This document shows, one piece after another, positions 1 through 7,860 of a DNA stretch of 18,781 nt. Positions within the stretch are counted from its first letter, which is position 1; every line of letters begins with the position of its first letter. Both the position numbers and the translations under genes were made by a program. The notes under the pieces were generated by a model that saw nothing but the letters and a program-made list of their open reading frames with translations, did not search any database and had not been told where the DNA came from. Source of the DNA: an uncultured Desulfovibrio sp. (GTDB lineage: Bacteria > Desulfobacterota > Desulfovibrionia > Desulfovibrionales > Desulfovibrionaceae); NCBI GenBank assembly GCA_900547595.1, contig URHE01000037.1, positions 1-18,781 on the forward strand, given 5' to 3'.

Positions 1-615
1 CCGGCATCGCTCCTGCCGCTCCGCTGCCGGGCGCTCCAGAACCTGTGCTTCGCCCTGGCCGAGAGCGGCGCCGTGGCGGAAAGCGCTGCCGTGGGCGAGG
101 AGGCGGCCCGGCTTGCCGAAGCGCTCTTCGGGCCGCGCTCACCCGAACTTGCGGGCGCGCTGCTGCGGCTCTCCGCGGCTCCCTACCGCGCCCGCGACCT
201 TGCCGCCGCCGAGGCGCTCATCCGGCGCGCCAAAGCCATATGGGAGGCGCAGCCCGGGCCCACGCCCCAGGAAGTGGGCACCTGCCTGAACAATCTCGGC
301 CGCATCCACGAAGAGCGCGGCGACATGGCGGCGGGCATCGCCTTTCACCGGCAGGCGGTGGCCTTTCGCCGCGCCCTGCCCGACCGGGAGGACCTGGCCT
401 TTTCTCTGGGCAATCTTGGCGTTGCGCTCGCACAGGACGGCCAATGGCGCGAGGCGTGCGCGGCGCTGGAGGAAGCTCTGGAACTGTTTGCCGCCCTTGG
501 CAGGGGAAACTGCCGCGAAGCGCGGGGCTATGCGGACAACCTGGCCGTCTGCCGCCGCGCCCTGCATGCGGAAACCGGGGAAATCACAGGAGACGCCCAT
601 GAACGACCGTACTGA
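1..615 (+). CDS. TPR-repeat protein, 5'-truncated by the window edge
   Basis: The frame is open from the first base to TGA at 613-615, so only the C-terminal part (about 204 residues) is visible and the true start lies upstream. An internal GTG at 73 exists but coding signal continues before it. The sequence is Ala/Leu/Arg-rich and helical. It contains at least two TPR-like units of the kinesin-light-chain type: one built around 'TCLNNLGRIHEERGDMAAGI' and one around 'FSLGNLGVALAQDGQWREA'. TPRs form protein-protein interaction scaffolds; no catalytic motif is visible. The last 17 bp overlap the next gene in a different frame, indicating translational coupling. The partner and role are unknown. 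TPR modules are, from memory, associated with DUF4125 proteins, which fits the neighbour. Confidence 0.75.
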   Translation, partial: PASLLPLRCRALQNLCFALAESGAVAESAAVGEEAARLAEALFGPRSPELAGALLRLSAAPYRARDLAAAEALIRRAKAIWEAQPGPTPQEVGTCLNNLGRIHEERGDMAAGIAFHRQAVAFRRALPDREDLAFSLGNLGVALAQDGQWREACAALEEALELFAALGRGNCREARGYADNLAVCRRALHAETGEITGDAHERPY

Positions 616-1135
616 GCGCGACGCGCTTCTGGATGAGATCATCGAGCGCGAGCTTGCCATGTTTCTGGAAACTCCCAATGAAGGAGGCGTCGCCTCCTGC
701 CAGCAGCGACCGGAAACCTTCCGTGTCATGCGGCGCATGGCCCATGTGACGCACGATGACGACACGCTGCGCTCCTACCTTGAGGACCTGCGCGCGGCGG
801 AGTCCAGCGGCCGCAACTTCATGCTGGAAAAATACGCGCGCATGGACGACAGGCTGCCGCCCCTTTCCGAAAGCCCGCTTCTGGACGAGATCGCCGATGC
901 GGAAAACGCGTTCATGGAAGAGGCGGCGCGCATCCGTCCGGACCGCATCCGGCGCAACAGCTCCGGCATGTTCCGCCGCTATCTGCGCTGCGAGCTGGAG
1001 ACCCTTTCGCCCCGGACCCTTGAGCTCTATGCCCGGGAAGTCCGCCGCGCAAAGGAGGAAGGCCGCAATCCGGCGCTGGAGCGGCACGACTGGCTGGCCG
1101 CCTACCTGGCCTCCGGCCCCCATGCCGGCATGTGA
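599..1135 (+). CDS. DUF4125-like protein (178 aa) with internal duplication
   Basis: The ATG at 599 starts inside the previous gene (17-bp overlap), implying coupled translation. The product is a soluble, acidic, helical protein of 178 residues without signal peptide or membrane segment. The N-terminal half has the pattern I associate with DUF4125 ('NEGGVASCQQRPETF', then 'YLEDLRAAESSGRNFMLEKY'). The C-terminal half repeats the same layout: LLDEI, then an F/M-R-R core, a 'TLxxYxxxxRxAxxxGRN' segment and an LE-(K/R) close. The protein therefore looks like two tandem copies of one fold, the first keeping the NEGG/SCQ part. The function of the family is unknown to me. The family call is by recalled motif, not by search; the gene itself is secure because of its codon use, overlap and following terminator. 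Confidence 0.72.
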   Translation: MNDRTERDALLDEIIERELAMFLETPNEGGVASCQQRPETFRVMRRMAHVTHDDDTLRSYLEDLRAAESSGRNFMLEKYARMDDRLPPLSESPLLDEIADAENAFMEEAARIRPDRIRRNSSGMFRRYLRCELETLSPRTLELYAREVRRAKEEGRNPALERHDWLAAYLASGPHAGM

Positions 1136-1490
1136 CGCTTCGCTGACCAACAGCCCCATTCCGACACACAGCCGCGCGCGGACCGTGCGCGCGCCCTTCC
1201 GGCGACCGCCCCCCGCTGCGCCGTTTTTCCCCAGCTCCCGTTGCGGGCGGACGGCGGCGTTCTTCCCCCGCTGAAGAACGCCGCCGTTTTCACTGCCGCC
1301 CCGTTTCCGGGGGCGGCTGCCCTGGGCCCTCGCGGTCCCGCGCTCCGTCCGCCGCGCAACGGCTTCCCCGTTTTTCGGCATCAACGCCGCCGCCCGGCCC
1401 ACAAAAACCGGGCGCCCGTGTGCCGGCGGAAAGTGGGGAGCGCAAATCCATCTATTCGATTTAATCAAACACTATTATTTTTTTTTCAAT
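1136..1490. other. Non-coding stretch: hairpins followed by an AT-rich block
   Basis: No convincing gene lies here. Besides the terminator there are two GC-rich stem-loops without T-tracts: an 8-bp stem GCCGCCCC/GGGGCGGC (1295-1302 with 1310-1317) and a 7-bp stem CGCCCGG/CCGGGCG (1391-1397 with 1408-1414). From about 1446 the composition flips to strongly AT-rich, with a run of nine T at 1478-1486. That block immediately precedes the TTGACA of the permease promoter and could act as an UP-like element. Short open frames here have no ribosome binding site or recognisable product. Confidence 0.6.
1251..1290 (+). terminator. Rho-independent terminator after the DUF4125-like gene
   Basis: A perfect 14-bp stem (ACGGCGGCGTTCTT at 1251-1264 paired with 1274-1287) has a 9-nt loop and ends in TTTT at 1287-1290. 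It lies 115 bp after the stop codon and closes the TPR/DUF4125 transcript. Confidence 0.85.
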
Positions 1491-1531
1491 TTGACAGAAC
1501 AGCCCTCCCGCCATGATACCATTTTCACAAA
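1491..1531 (+). promoter_or_regulatory. Promoter/operator of the SLC13 permease gene
   Basis: A perfect TTGACA lies at 1491-1496. The best -10 candidate is CATGAT at 1512-1517 (15-bp spacer), with ATGAT at 1513-1517 and TTCACAAA at 1524-1531. The same elements in the same order, TTTGACA-NN-ACAG then ATGAT-N6-TTCACAAA, occur before the flavoprotein gene at 4214-4254. The ATGAT/TTCAC part contains the dyad TGA-N8-TCA, a plausible regulator half-site pair. The shared pattern supports a functional regulatory site; which protein binds it is inferred. Confidence 0.6.
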
Positions 1532-1632
1532 ACAATGGCCGATCTGGGCAACGGCCGGAAAAATCCCGGCGGCAGCGTCCCCCATGCGGACAGGGGAGGC
1601 CGCCGGACTCAGACGCAACGAGGATGCTCGTC

Positions 1633-3114
1633 ATGACGCAGAGTTCCGCTTCCGCAGCGGGCGCCGCGGCGCCCAAAAAGGCCGTTTCGCCGCTGTATCT
1701 GGTGCACACGGCCGTCTGCCTGATCATCATGTTCGGGTTTGGCCAGCTCCCGCCCTTCGAGCCGCTCACGCCCCTGGGCATGAACCTCATCGGCATCTTT
1801 CTCGGCGTGCTCTACGGCTGGATATTCATCGAGATCGTCTGGCCGAGCCTGCTCGGCCTGCTGGCGCTCATGCTCATCGGCGGCATGAAGCCCGTCCAGC
1901 TGCTCAACAAGAGCTTTGGCGACCCCATGGTGCAGATGATGTTCTTCATCTTCGTTTTCTGCGCCACCATCAACTATTACGGCCTTTCGCGCTTCATCTC
2001 GCTGTGGTTCATCACGCGCAAGTGCCTGGCCGGGCGCCCGTGGCTGTTCACCTATGTGTTCATGGGCTCCATCTTCATCCTCGGCGCGCTGACCTCGGCC
2101 TCGCCGGCGGCCATCATCGGCTGGTCCATCCTCTACGGCGTGTGCGACGCCTGCGGCTACAAGAAGGGCGAGGGCTATCCCACCATGATGGTCTTTGGCA
2201 TCGTGTTCGCGGCGCAGGTGGGCATGTCCATCATCCCCTTCAAGCAGGTGCCGCTCACCGTGCTCGGCGCCTATGAGAACATGAGCGGCGTGAGCATCGA
2301 CTACGCCAGCTACATGATCCTCGCCGTCGCCATCTGCGCCCTCTGCTCCGGGGCCTTCATCCTGCTCGGCAAATACATCTTCAGGCCGGACATGAGCAAA
2401 CTGCTCAGGCTCGAAGCCGAAAAGCTGGATACCGAGGGCAGCCTCAACCTGAACAAGGTGCAGAAAACGGTGCTCGTCTTCCTCTTCCTCCTTGTCCTGC
2501 TCCTGCTGGCGCCCAATTTCCTGCCCAAGGGCTTTTTCGTGACAAAGTTCCTGCGCTCCATCGGCAATACGGGCATCGTCATCCTGCTGGTCACTGTCAT
2601 GGCGGCCATCAAGGTGGACGGCAAGCCCCTGCTCAACTTCAAGGCCATGGTGGATTCGGGCGTGACCTGGGGCATCATCCTCCTGCTCGCCATCGTCCAG
2701 CCGCTGGCGGCGGCCATGGCCCATACGGACAGTGGCATCACGGCCTTTCTCATGAACGCCATGGAGCCCATCTTCAGCGGCAGCACGCCCATGACCTTCG
2801 CCATCATCATCGGCTTCGTGGCCACGGCCCTGACCCAGGTGATGAACAACGGCGCCACGGGCATCGCGCTCATGCCCATCGTGCTCAGCTACTGCCAGGC
2901 GTCGGGCGCCTCGCCGGACCTGGCGCTGATGATGGTCGTCATGGGCTGTCACTTCGCCTTCCTCACGCCGGCGGCCAGCGCCAGCGCGGCCCTGCTGCAC
3001 GGCAACGAATGGGCCAGCGCCAGCTCCATCTGGCGCACGGCGCCGGTGGTGGTTCTGGTTTCCTGGCTGGCGACGGCCCTGGTGGTCGTCACCCTCGGGG
3101 CGGTCGTGTTCTAG
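1633..3114 (+). CDS. SLC13/DASS-family anion permease (493 aa)
   Basis: This is an integral inner-membrane protein with about 11-12 hydrophobic segments and the layout of the divalent anion:sodium symporter family: two halves, each with a re-entrant loop region. The second-half loop is seen as 'TQVMNNGATGIALMPIV' (about 401-417), an NNxAT variant of the SNT signature. The first-half equivalent, near 'LTSASPAAIIGW' (153-164), is non-canonical, so the substrate may not be a standard dicarboxylate. A charged cytoplasmic loop lies around 250-280. An upstream in-frame ATG at 1513 falls inside the putative promoter, so I use ATG 1633, which has GAGG nine bases upstream; ATG 1624 is an alternative. 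The gene stands alone on its transcript, with a terminator just after the stop. Its promoter resembles that of the flavoprotein operon, suggesting it imports that operon's substrate. Confidence 0.85.
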   Translation: MTQSSASAAGAAAPKKAVSPLYLVHTAVCLIIMFGFGQLPPFEPLTPLGMNLIGIFLGVLYGWIFIEIVWPSLLGLLALMLIGGMKPVQLLNKSFGDPMVQMMFFIFVFCATINYYGLSRFISLWFITRKCLAGRPWLFTYVFMGSIFILGALTSASPAAIIGWSILYGVCDACGYKKGEGYPTMMVFGIVFAAQVGMSIIPFKQVPLTVLGAYENMSGVSIDYASYMILAVAICALCSGAFILLGKYIFRPDMSKLLRLEAEKLDTEGSLNLNKVQKTVLVFLFLLVLLLLAPNFLPKGFFVTKFLRSIGNTGIVILLVTVMAAIKVDGKPLLNFKAMVDSGVTWGIILLLAIVQPLAAAMAHTDSGITAFLMNAMEPIFSGSTPMTFAIIIGFVATALTQVMNNGATGIALMPIVLSYCQASGASPDLALMMVVMGCHFAFLTPAASASAALLHGNEWASASSIWRTAPVVVLVSWLATALVVVTLGAVVF

Positions 3115-4163
3115 CCTTCAGCCGGACGCGCGCGTCCCTTTCCGGGCCGGGCCCTGTGCCCGGCCTTTTCCTTTTTCTCCTCCCGGCATTCCGGGATCTG
3201 GCGGGCGCTCTGCCAGACGGTTTCCGCATCCAGCGAGGGGAGCGAAAGGAAAAACCCGCGCAGCGCCTGCATGAGGGCCCCCGCCTGGGGGCTGACGTGC
3301 TTGTTGCGGCGCACGAGCAGGCCGTAGAGCCGGTTGGGGAAAAGATGGTCCAGCGGGCGCGCGCCGATCTGCTCCCACTCCGCCCCGAAATTGGTGGCCT
3401 GAAGGCACAGCTCGTCCATGATGGTCACGCCAAGCCTGTGCCACACAAAGCGCATGATGAGATGATAGTTGTTGACCCGGATGGCCGCGTTCTTCTGGAT
3501 GAAATCGCCCATGCCCGAATTCCGGCACCAGCAGCCGAGGTCGTCCGGGTCCTCGTCATTGGCGAAGGCCACATAGGGCAGACGGCGCAAGTCCTCGAGG
3601 TCCGGCACCAGGGGGATGTTCCAGGGATTGTCGCGGCGCATGACCAACAGCGGACGCGCCTTGAATACCACGTCCAGCCGGTCGTCCTCGGGCCTGCTGA
3701 TCACCGGCAGCAGGCCAAAATCCACGCGGGATTCGGCCACCGCCTTGCGCACGTCCGAAGAGAGGCCGCGCTCCACCGCCAGCTCCACGCCGGGATGCTG
3801 CCGCAGAAATTCCACGGTGGTGGGTACGGAAAGCGTGGCGATGGGCAGCGTGGCCGCCACAGTGACCGTACCCTTGAGCGCGCCGTCCGCGCTGCCCACC
3901 GAGGAGCGCATGCTCTGCAACGCCTCAAAGGTGGTGATGGCCCAGTCCAGGAGTTTTGTCCCCTCCGGCGTGATGCGGAGGGATTTTTTGTAGCGGTCGA
4001 AAAGAACGGTGTTCAGCTCCTCTTCCAGTGAGCGGAGCTGGTAGCTGATGGTGGAGGGATTGCGGTGCATGCGCTCGGCGGCGCGGCGCACGCTGCCCGT
4101 CTTGGCGACCCAGTAAAACCCGCGCAGCCACTGGAGAAAATCACCATTGAGCTCGTCGATCAT
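3111..4163 (-). CDS. LysR-type transcriptional regulator (350 aa)
   Basis: An N-terminal winged helix-turn-helix (about residues 8-70, core 'FYWVAKTGSVRRAAERM' then 'STISYQLRSLEEEL') is followed by a LysR substrate-binding domain (about 97-308). This is the usual two-domain LTTR layout, so the protein should be a cytoplasmic DNA-binding tetramer responding to a small-molecule co-inducer. The start at 4163 is chosen because AGGAG lies 9 bases upstream; the frame extends 24 codons further but into the divergent promoter. It is divergent from the flavoprotein operon (170-bp gap), the classical LTTR arrangement, and convergent with the permease, whose stop codon overlaps its own on a CTAG palindrome. 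The last 22 or so residues are Lys/Arg/Pro/Gly-rich, look non-domain, and coincide with the opposite-strand terminator. It probably controls both flanking promoters; this is an inference. Confidence 0.88.
   Translation of the reverse strand: MIDELNGDFLQWLRGFYWVAKTGSVRRAAERMHRNPSTISYQLRSLEEELNTVLFDRYKKSLRITPEGTKLLDWAITTFEALQSMRSSVGSADGALKGTVTVAATLPIATLSVPTTVEFLRQHPGVELAVERGLSSDVRKAVAESRVDFGLLPVISRPEDDRLDVVFKARPLLVMRRDNPWNIPLVPDLEDLRRLPYVAFANDEDPDDLGCWCRNSGMGDFIQKNAAIRVNNYHLIMRFVWHRLGVTIMDELCLQATNFGAEWEQIGARPLDHLFPNRLYGLLVRRNKHVSPQAGALMQALRGFFLSLPSLDAETVWQSARQIPECREEKKEKAGHRARPGKGRARPAEG
3145..3176 (+). terminator. Rho-independent terminator of the permease gene, embedded in the lysR coding end
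   Basis: An 8-bp perfect stem GGCCGGGC/GCCCGGCC (3145-3152 with 3158-3165) has a 5-nt loop and is followed by the T-rich run TTTTCCTTTTT. It sits 31 bp past the permease stop. Because the convergent LysR gene ends at 3111, the terminator lies within that gene's last codons (about residues 329-340). Confidence 0.75.
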
Positions 4164-4213
4164 GTCCGGGCGCTCCTGTTTGATTTTTTTGTACAATGCG
4201 TGATTTTTATTTA

Positions 4214-4254
4214 TTTGACAATACAGGGCCGGCATATGATTTTTCCTTCACAAA
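4214..4254 (+). promoter_or_regulatory. Promoter/operator of the flavoprotein operon
   Basis: TTGACA is at 4215-4220 and a good -10 TATGAT at 4235-4240, but the 14-bp spacer is short, as expected of a promoter needing an activator. TTCACAAA follows at 4247-4254. The arrangement copies that at 1490-1531, with 11 of 13 positions matching in TTTGACA-NN-ACAG plus identical ATGAT-N6-TTCACAAA. It lies in the lysR-flavoprotein divergent gap, where LTTR sites usually are. I could not identify a clear LysR-gene promoter on the other strand. Confidence 0.6.
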
Positions 4255-4333
4255 GTCCGGACGGCCCCGCTGGGGGGCATGCCCACGCCCGGACGAACGC
4301 AGTGTCCGCACACCTTCATCCCAGGATATCGGC

Positions 4334-6007
4334 ATGAGAACGACCAGGCACAGTCTGGGCACGCTCGTGGAAACCGACGTGCTCGTCATCGGCTCCGGGG
4401 CATCCGGCTGCGGCGCGGCGCTGGGCGCACGCGACCAGGGCCAGGACGTCGTCATCATCGACAAGGGCAAGCTTGAAAGTTCGGGCTGCATCGGCGGCGG
4501 AAACGACCATTACATGGCCGTTCTCGACGAGCCCGGCGAACCCTTCGACACGGCTGACGACCTTGTGAAATTCTACGCCAAGCCGCTCAACGGCTGGACG
4601 CGGAACATGCTCGTCAACGGCTGGTACAACCACATGCGCCATTTCCTCGATATCCTCGGCGCGGCGGGCGTGGACTTCGGCCGCAAGAGCGACGGCACCT
4701 ACGTCCGCACGCAGGGCTTCGGCCAGCCGGGGCGCTGGTGGGTGCATATTTCCAACGGCATGACCATCAAGCGGGTCATGGCGCGTCTGGTGCACGAGAG
4801 CGGCGTCCATGTCCTCGACCGCATCATGGCCATGCGCATCCTCACGGATCACGGCAGGGCCTGCGGCTGCCTCGGCTGGAATGTCCGCACCGGCGAATAT
4901 GTCATCATCCGCGCCAAGACCGTGGTTTCCGCCCAGGGGCGCTCCGCCACGCGCGGGACGGACAACTCCACCCACAACGCCTTCAATGTCTGGATGTATC
5001 CGTACAACACCAGCGCGGGCGTTGTCCTCGGCTATCAGGCGGGCGCCGCCGTCACCGAGCTGGACACCTACCAGCGCGCCACCATGCTGCCCAAGGGTTT
5101 CGGCTGTCCGGGCATGAACGGCATCAACAGCTCCGGCGCGCACGAGATCAACGCCCTGGGCGAACGCTTCATGGGCAAGTACGACCCCATGATGGAAAAC
5201 GGCGTGCGCAACAACCAGATCCAGGGCACCTTCCAGGAACAGATGGAAGGCTCCGGCCCCCCGTTCTACATGGACATGCGCCATGTGGACCCGGAGGTGG
5301 TGCGGGAGCTCCAGTATGTCCTCATGCCCGGCGACAAGGCCACCTTCGGCGACTGGGCGGACTGCACGGGCACGGACTTCCAGCACAAGCTTCTGGAAGT
5401 GGAGATCGGCGAGCTCATCTTCGGCGGCGCCATCGCCGTCAATGACGCGTTCGAGTCCAGCCTGCCCAACCTCTTCAGCGGCAGCGTCTTTCTCTACTGC
5501 TCCGGCGCCATGTGCGGCGGCTACGAGGCCGGCCGCCAGGCCGCCATGCGCGCCTCGGGCATGACCGAAGCCGGGCAGGTGGACGAGGACATGGCCCGCG
5601 ACGTCAAAAACGAGGTATTCGCGCCCATGGCCGAACCCGTGGGCGACCCCGTGAGCTATGAGGAACTGGAACAGGCCACCCGCAATGTCATGGACTACTA
5701 CATGGGCTTCCGCCGTTCCATGGCGGGCATGGAGCGGGCGCTGGAGAAGATACGCTTCCTCTCCGGGCAGGCGGGGCGGCTGCACGCCACGACCCTGCGC
5801 GAGCTCATGCGCTGCCACGAAAGCCGCGACATCCTCGCCGTCTGCGAGCTGGCCATCCAGGCCACCATGGAGCGCAAGGAATCGGGCCGTTGCGTCTACC
5901 GCGTGCGCGAGTTTCCGGAGCTCAATCCGGAAATGGCGAAACCGCTCCTCCTCATCCGGGACGGGAACGGCCCCCGCTTCCAGTGGGGCAAGGCGCCGCT
6001 GCTGTAA
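4334..6007 (+). CDS. FAD-dependent oxidoreductase, AprA/fumarate-reductase-superfamily flavoprotein (557 aa)
   Basis: The N-terminal Rossmann FAD motif GSGASG (20-25) with an acidic strand end at 'VVIIDKG' is followed by a 'SSGCIGGGNDHYMAV' loop (49-63), a 'GRWWVHISNG' strand (133-142), a 'LGERFMGKYDP' segment (about 275-285) and the C-terminal FAD-closing region 'LPNLFSGS...GAMCGGYEAGRQAA' (378-404). The layout is closest to adenylylsulfate reductase alpha-like and fumarate-reductase-like proteins. The canonical Frd catalytic signatures (HPTG, HGANRLG) are absent, so I do not call it fumarate reductase. No Tat or Sec signal is present, so it should be cytoplasmic. The start has AGGA seven bases upstream. 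It is the first gene of an operon divergent from LysR; the GltD-like gene follows after 23 bp. Substrate unknown; it could oxidise or reduce an organic anion. Confidence 0.8.
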   Translation: MRTTRHSLGTLVETDVLVIGSGASGCGAALGARDQGQDVVIIDKGKLESSGCIGGGNDHYMAVLDEPGEPFDTADDLVKFYAKPLNGWTRNMLVNGWYNHMRHFLDILGAAGVDFGRKSDGTYVRTQGFGQPGRWWVHISNGMTIKRVMARLVHESGVHVLDRIMAMRILTDHGRACGCLGWNVRTGEYVIIRAKTVVSAQGRSATRGTDNSTHNAFNVWMYPYNTSAGVVLGYQAGAAVTELDTYQRATMLPKGFGCPGMNGINSSGAHEINALGERFMGKYDPMMENGVRNNQIQGTFQEQMEGSGPPFYMDMRHVDPEVVRELQYVLMPGDKATFGDWADCTGTDFQHKLLEVEIGELIFGGAIAVNDAFESSLPNLFSGSVFLYCSGAMCGGYEAGRQAAMRASGMTEAGQVDEDMARDVKNEVFAPMAEPVGDPVSYEELEQATRNVMDYYMGFRRSMAGMERALEKIRFLSGQAGRLHATTLRELMRCHESRDILAVCELAIQATMERKESGRCVYRVREFPELNPEMAKPLLLIRDGNGPRFQWGKAPLL

Positions 6008-6030
6008 TCATTGCCGCAAGGAGTTCATAT

Positions 6031-7731
6031 ATGCCTCCCAAGTACAGCCGAGAATTGCGCCAGCCCGTGGCCCACGGGCCGCGCCTGAAGGAACAGTTCC
6101 GCACCTCGCCCTGCGAGGCGGCCTGCCCGGCGGGGACCTCCATCCAGAAGATGCAGGCCCTGGCGGAAAAAGGCGAGTTCACCGAAGCCCTGCGCTACCT
6201 GCGGGCCAAGAATCCCTTCCCCGGCATCACGGGCCGGGTCTGCCCCCACTTCTGCATGGGCGCCTGCAACCGCAACCATATGGAAGGCTGCGTCAACACC
6301 CGCGCCCTTGAACGCGCGTGCGCCGACCTGGCCGAGCGCGGCGCCGTCCTGTTCCGCAACCGGCCCTCCACCGGCAAAAAGGTGGCGGTCATCGGCGGCG
6401 GCCCCGCCGGGCTCACCAGCGCCTACTTTCTCGCCCTGCTCGGCCATGCCGTCACGGTATACGAGGCCGAGCCCATGCTCGGCGGCGTGCCGCGCTATGG
6501 CGTGCCCAATTTCCGTCTGCCGCGCCATGTGGTGGACCGCGAGGTGGGCCTGGTGCTGGAGACCGGCGTGCGCGCCCATGTGAACACCCGCGTGGGCGTG
6601 GACATCAGCATGGACGAGATCCGTGACCGCTTTGACGCCGTCATCATCGCCACGGGCGTGCCCGCCGAGAACAGCCTGCCCATCCCCGGCGCGGACAGCG
6701 CCGTGCGCGCGGTGGAATTTCTCCGCGAGGCCGCCATGGGCCGCGCCGCCGGCAAGGTGGGCAAAAAGGTGGTCGTCATGGGCGGCGGCGGCGTGGGCTT
6801 TGACTGCGCCTTCACGGCCCGGCGCCTGGGCGCGGAGGAAATCCACGTCATCTGTCTGGAAAAACCCGGCGAGATGCGCGCCCCGGCCGAGGACCTGGAA
6901 CTGGCCGCCAGAGAGGGCATCCAGATCCACAACTGCTGCACCATGTCCGGCATCCGCACGGACAATGACGCCGTGACCGGCGTGGACTTCTACGAGGTCA
7001 AGGAATTCCGCTTCGACGACGCGGGCCGCCCGGTATTCGATCCCGTGCCCGGCGGCAGCCACACCCTTGATTGCGACACGGTCATCTTCGCCGTGGGCAT
7101 GAAGACCGATCTGGGCTTCCTCGGCGACAACGCGGGCGGCCTCGCGCTCACCCCGCGCCGCTGGATCGTGGTGGACGAACGCCAGGCCACCAGCCGCGAG
7201 AAGCACTACGCCGCCGGCGACGTGGCCGCCGGACCGGCCTCCATCGCCGGCGCGGTGGGCAACGGGCGGCGGGCGGCCTTTGCCGTGCACGCCTTCCTCA
7301 CCGGGGAGGACGCGCGCGTCTGGATCATCAACGAGGAAAACATGCTCGAGCCGCGCGATGACATGGCGGGCCTGACAGACCCCTATGTGGTGCCGTTTGA
7401 GGAAATCTACGGCATCAGCCAGTACGCGGCCGCCCAGCCGGAAAAGGAAGCCCTCAACGATTGCGCCAGGCCCTTCGCCGAGCTCAACCTGGGTCTCACG
7501 CGCGAGCAGGCCATGACCGAGGCGGCGCGCTGCCTGCACTGCGGCCACTGCAAGGCGTGCGGCACCTGCGTGGACGACTGCCCCGGCTATGTGCTGGAGA
7601 TGGTGCCATGCGGCGGCGCCGAACGCCCGCAGGTGGAGCACGGGGACGAATGCTGGCATTGCGCCAACTGCCGCACCAGCTGCCCCACCGGCGCCATCGG
7701 CTTCGCGTTCCCGCTCAGGATGCAGGTCTAG
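6031..7731 (+). CDS. GltD-like NAD(P)H:iron-sulfur oxidoreductase with C-terminal ferredoxin domain (566 aa)
   Basis: Domains in order: a Fer4_20-type N-terminal iron-sulfur module (C28, C32, C71, C75, C79), an FAD Rossmann motif GGGPAG (122-127), an NAD(P)-binding motif GGGGVG (251-256), the conserved 'YAAGDVAAGPASIAGAVGNG' closing region (393-412), then a C-terminal bacterial ferredoxin domain with clusters at C507/C510/C513/C517 and C541/C544/C547/C551. Family members (GltD, NfnB-type, formate-dehydrogenase-associated subunits) shuttle electrons between NAD(P)H and ferredoxin or partner enzymes. Here it is the likely electron connector for the flavoproteins encoded on either side. The start has a strong AAGGAG seven bases upstream. 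The protein is cytoplasmic. A fused extra ferredoxin tail suggests direct electron hand-off without glutamate synthase GltB, which is absent. Confidence 0.85.
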   Translation: MPPKYSRELRQPVAHGPRLKEQFRTSPCEAACPAGTSIQKMQALAEKGEFTEALRYLRAKNPFPGITGRVCPHFCMGACNRNHMEGCVNTRALERACADLAERGAVLFRNRPSTGKKVAVIGGGPAGLTSAYFLALLGHAVTVYEAEPMLGGVPRYGVPNFRLPRHVVDREVGLVLETGVRAHVNTRVGVDISMDEIRDRFDAVIIATGVPAENSLPIPGADSAVRAVEFLREAAMGRAAGKVGKKVVVMGGGGVGFDCAFTARRLGAEEIHVICLEKPGEMRAPAEDLELAAREGIQIHNCCTMSGIRTDNDAVTGVDFYEVKEFRFDDAGRPVFDPVPGGSHTLDCDTVIFAVGMKTDLGFLGDNAGGLALTPRRWIVVDERQATSREKHYAAGDVAAGPASIAGAVGNGRRAAFAVHAFLTGEDARVWIINEENMLEPRDDMAGLTDPYVVPFEEIYGISQYAAAQPEKEALNDCARPFAELNLGLTREQAMTEAARCLHCGHCKACGTCVDDCPGYVLEMVPCGGAERPQVEHGDECWHCANCRTSCPTGAIGFAFPLRMQV

Positions 7732-7860
7732 GCATTTCCCGCGCCGTCAGGGGGACGGCGGGATTGCCGCCGCCGGGATGCGCCCGACCGCGCATTCCCG
7801 GAGCGGCGAATGGCGAGAGAAGGTTTTCAACGCCCCGCGGGGGCGCACAAGGGGGATATG

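Noticed and set aside
1609..3000. Minus-strand open frame opposite the SLC13 permease
   Set aside because: Its His/Asp/Glu-rich low-complexity translation is the expected antisense image of a membrane protein gene; there is no ribosome binding site.
3124..3137. GGACGCGCGCGTCC palindrome as an operator
   Set aside because: It lies in the end of the lysR coding region beside the terminator, is made of CG repeats common in this GC-rich DNA, and has no second copy.
4334..6007. First flavoprotein as a true APS reductase alpha subunit (AprA)
   Set aside because: The fold layout is similar, but it lacks an adjacent AprB-type gene (the ferredoxin is three genes away next to another flavoprotein), and no sat or qmo genes are near. 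I keep it as AprA-like only.
4316..7659. Two long minus-strand open frames (4316-5818 and 6025-7659) opposite the flavoprotein and GltD-like genes
   Set aside because: Codon-bias shadows with Ala/His/Gly-rich translations and no recognisable fold, while the plus-strand genes have cofactor motifs and ribosome binding sites.
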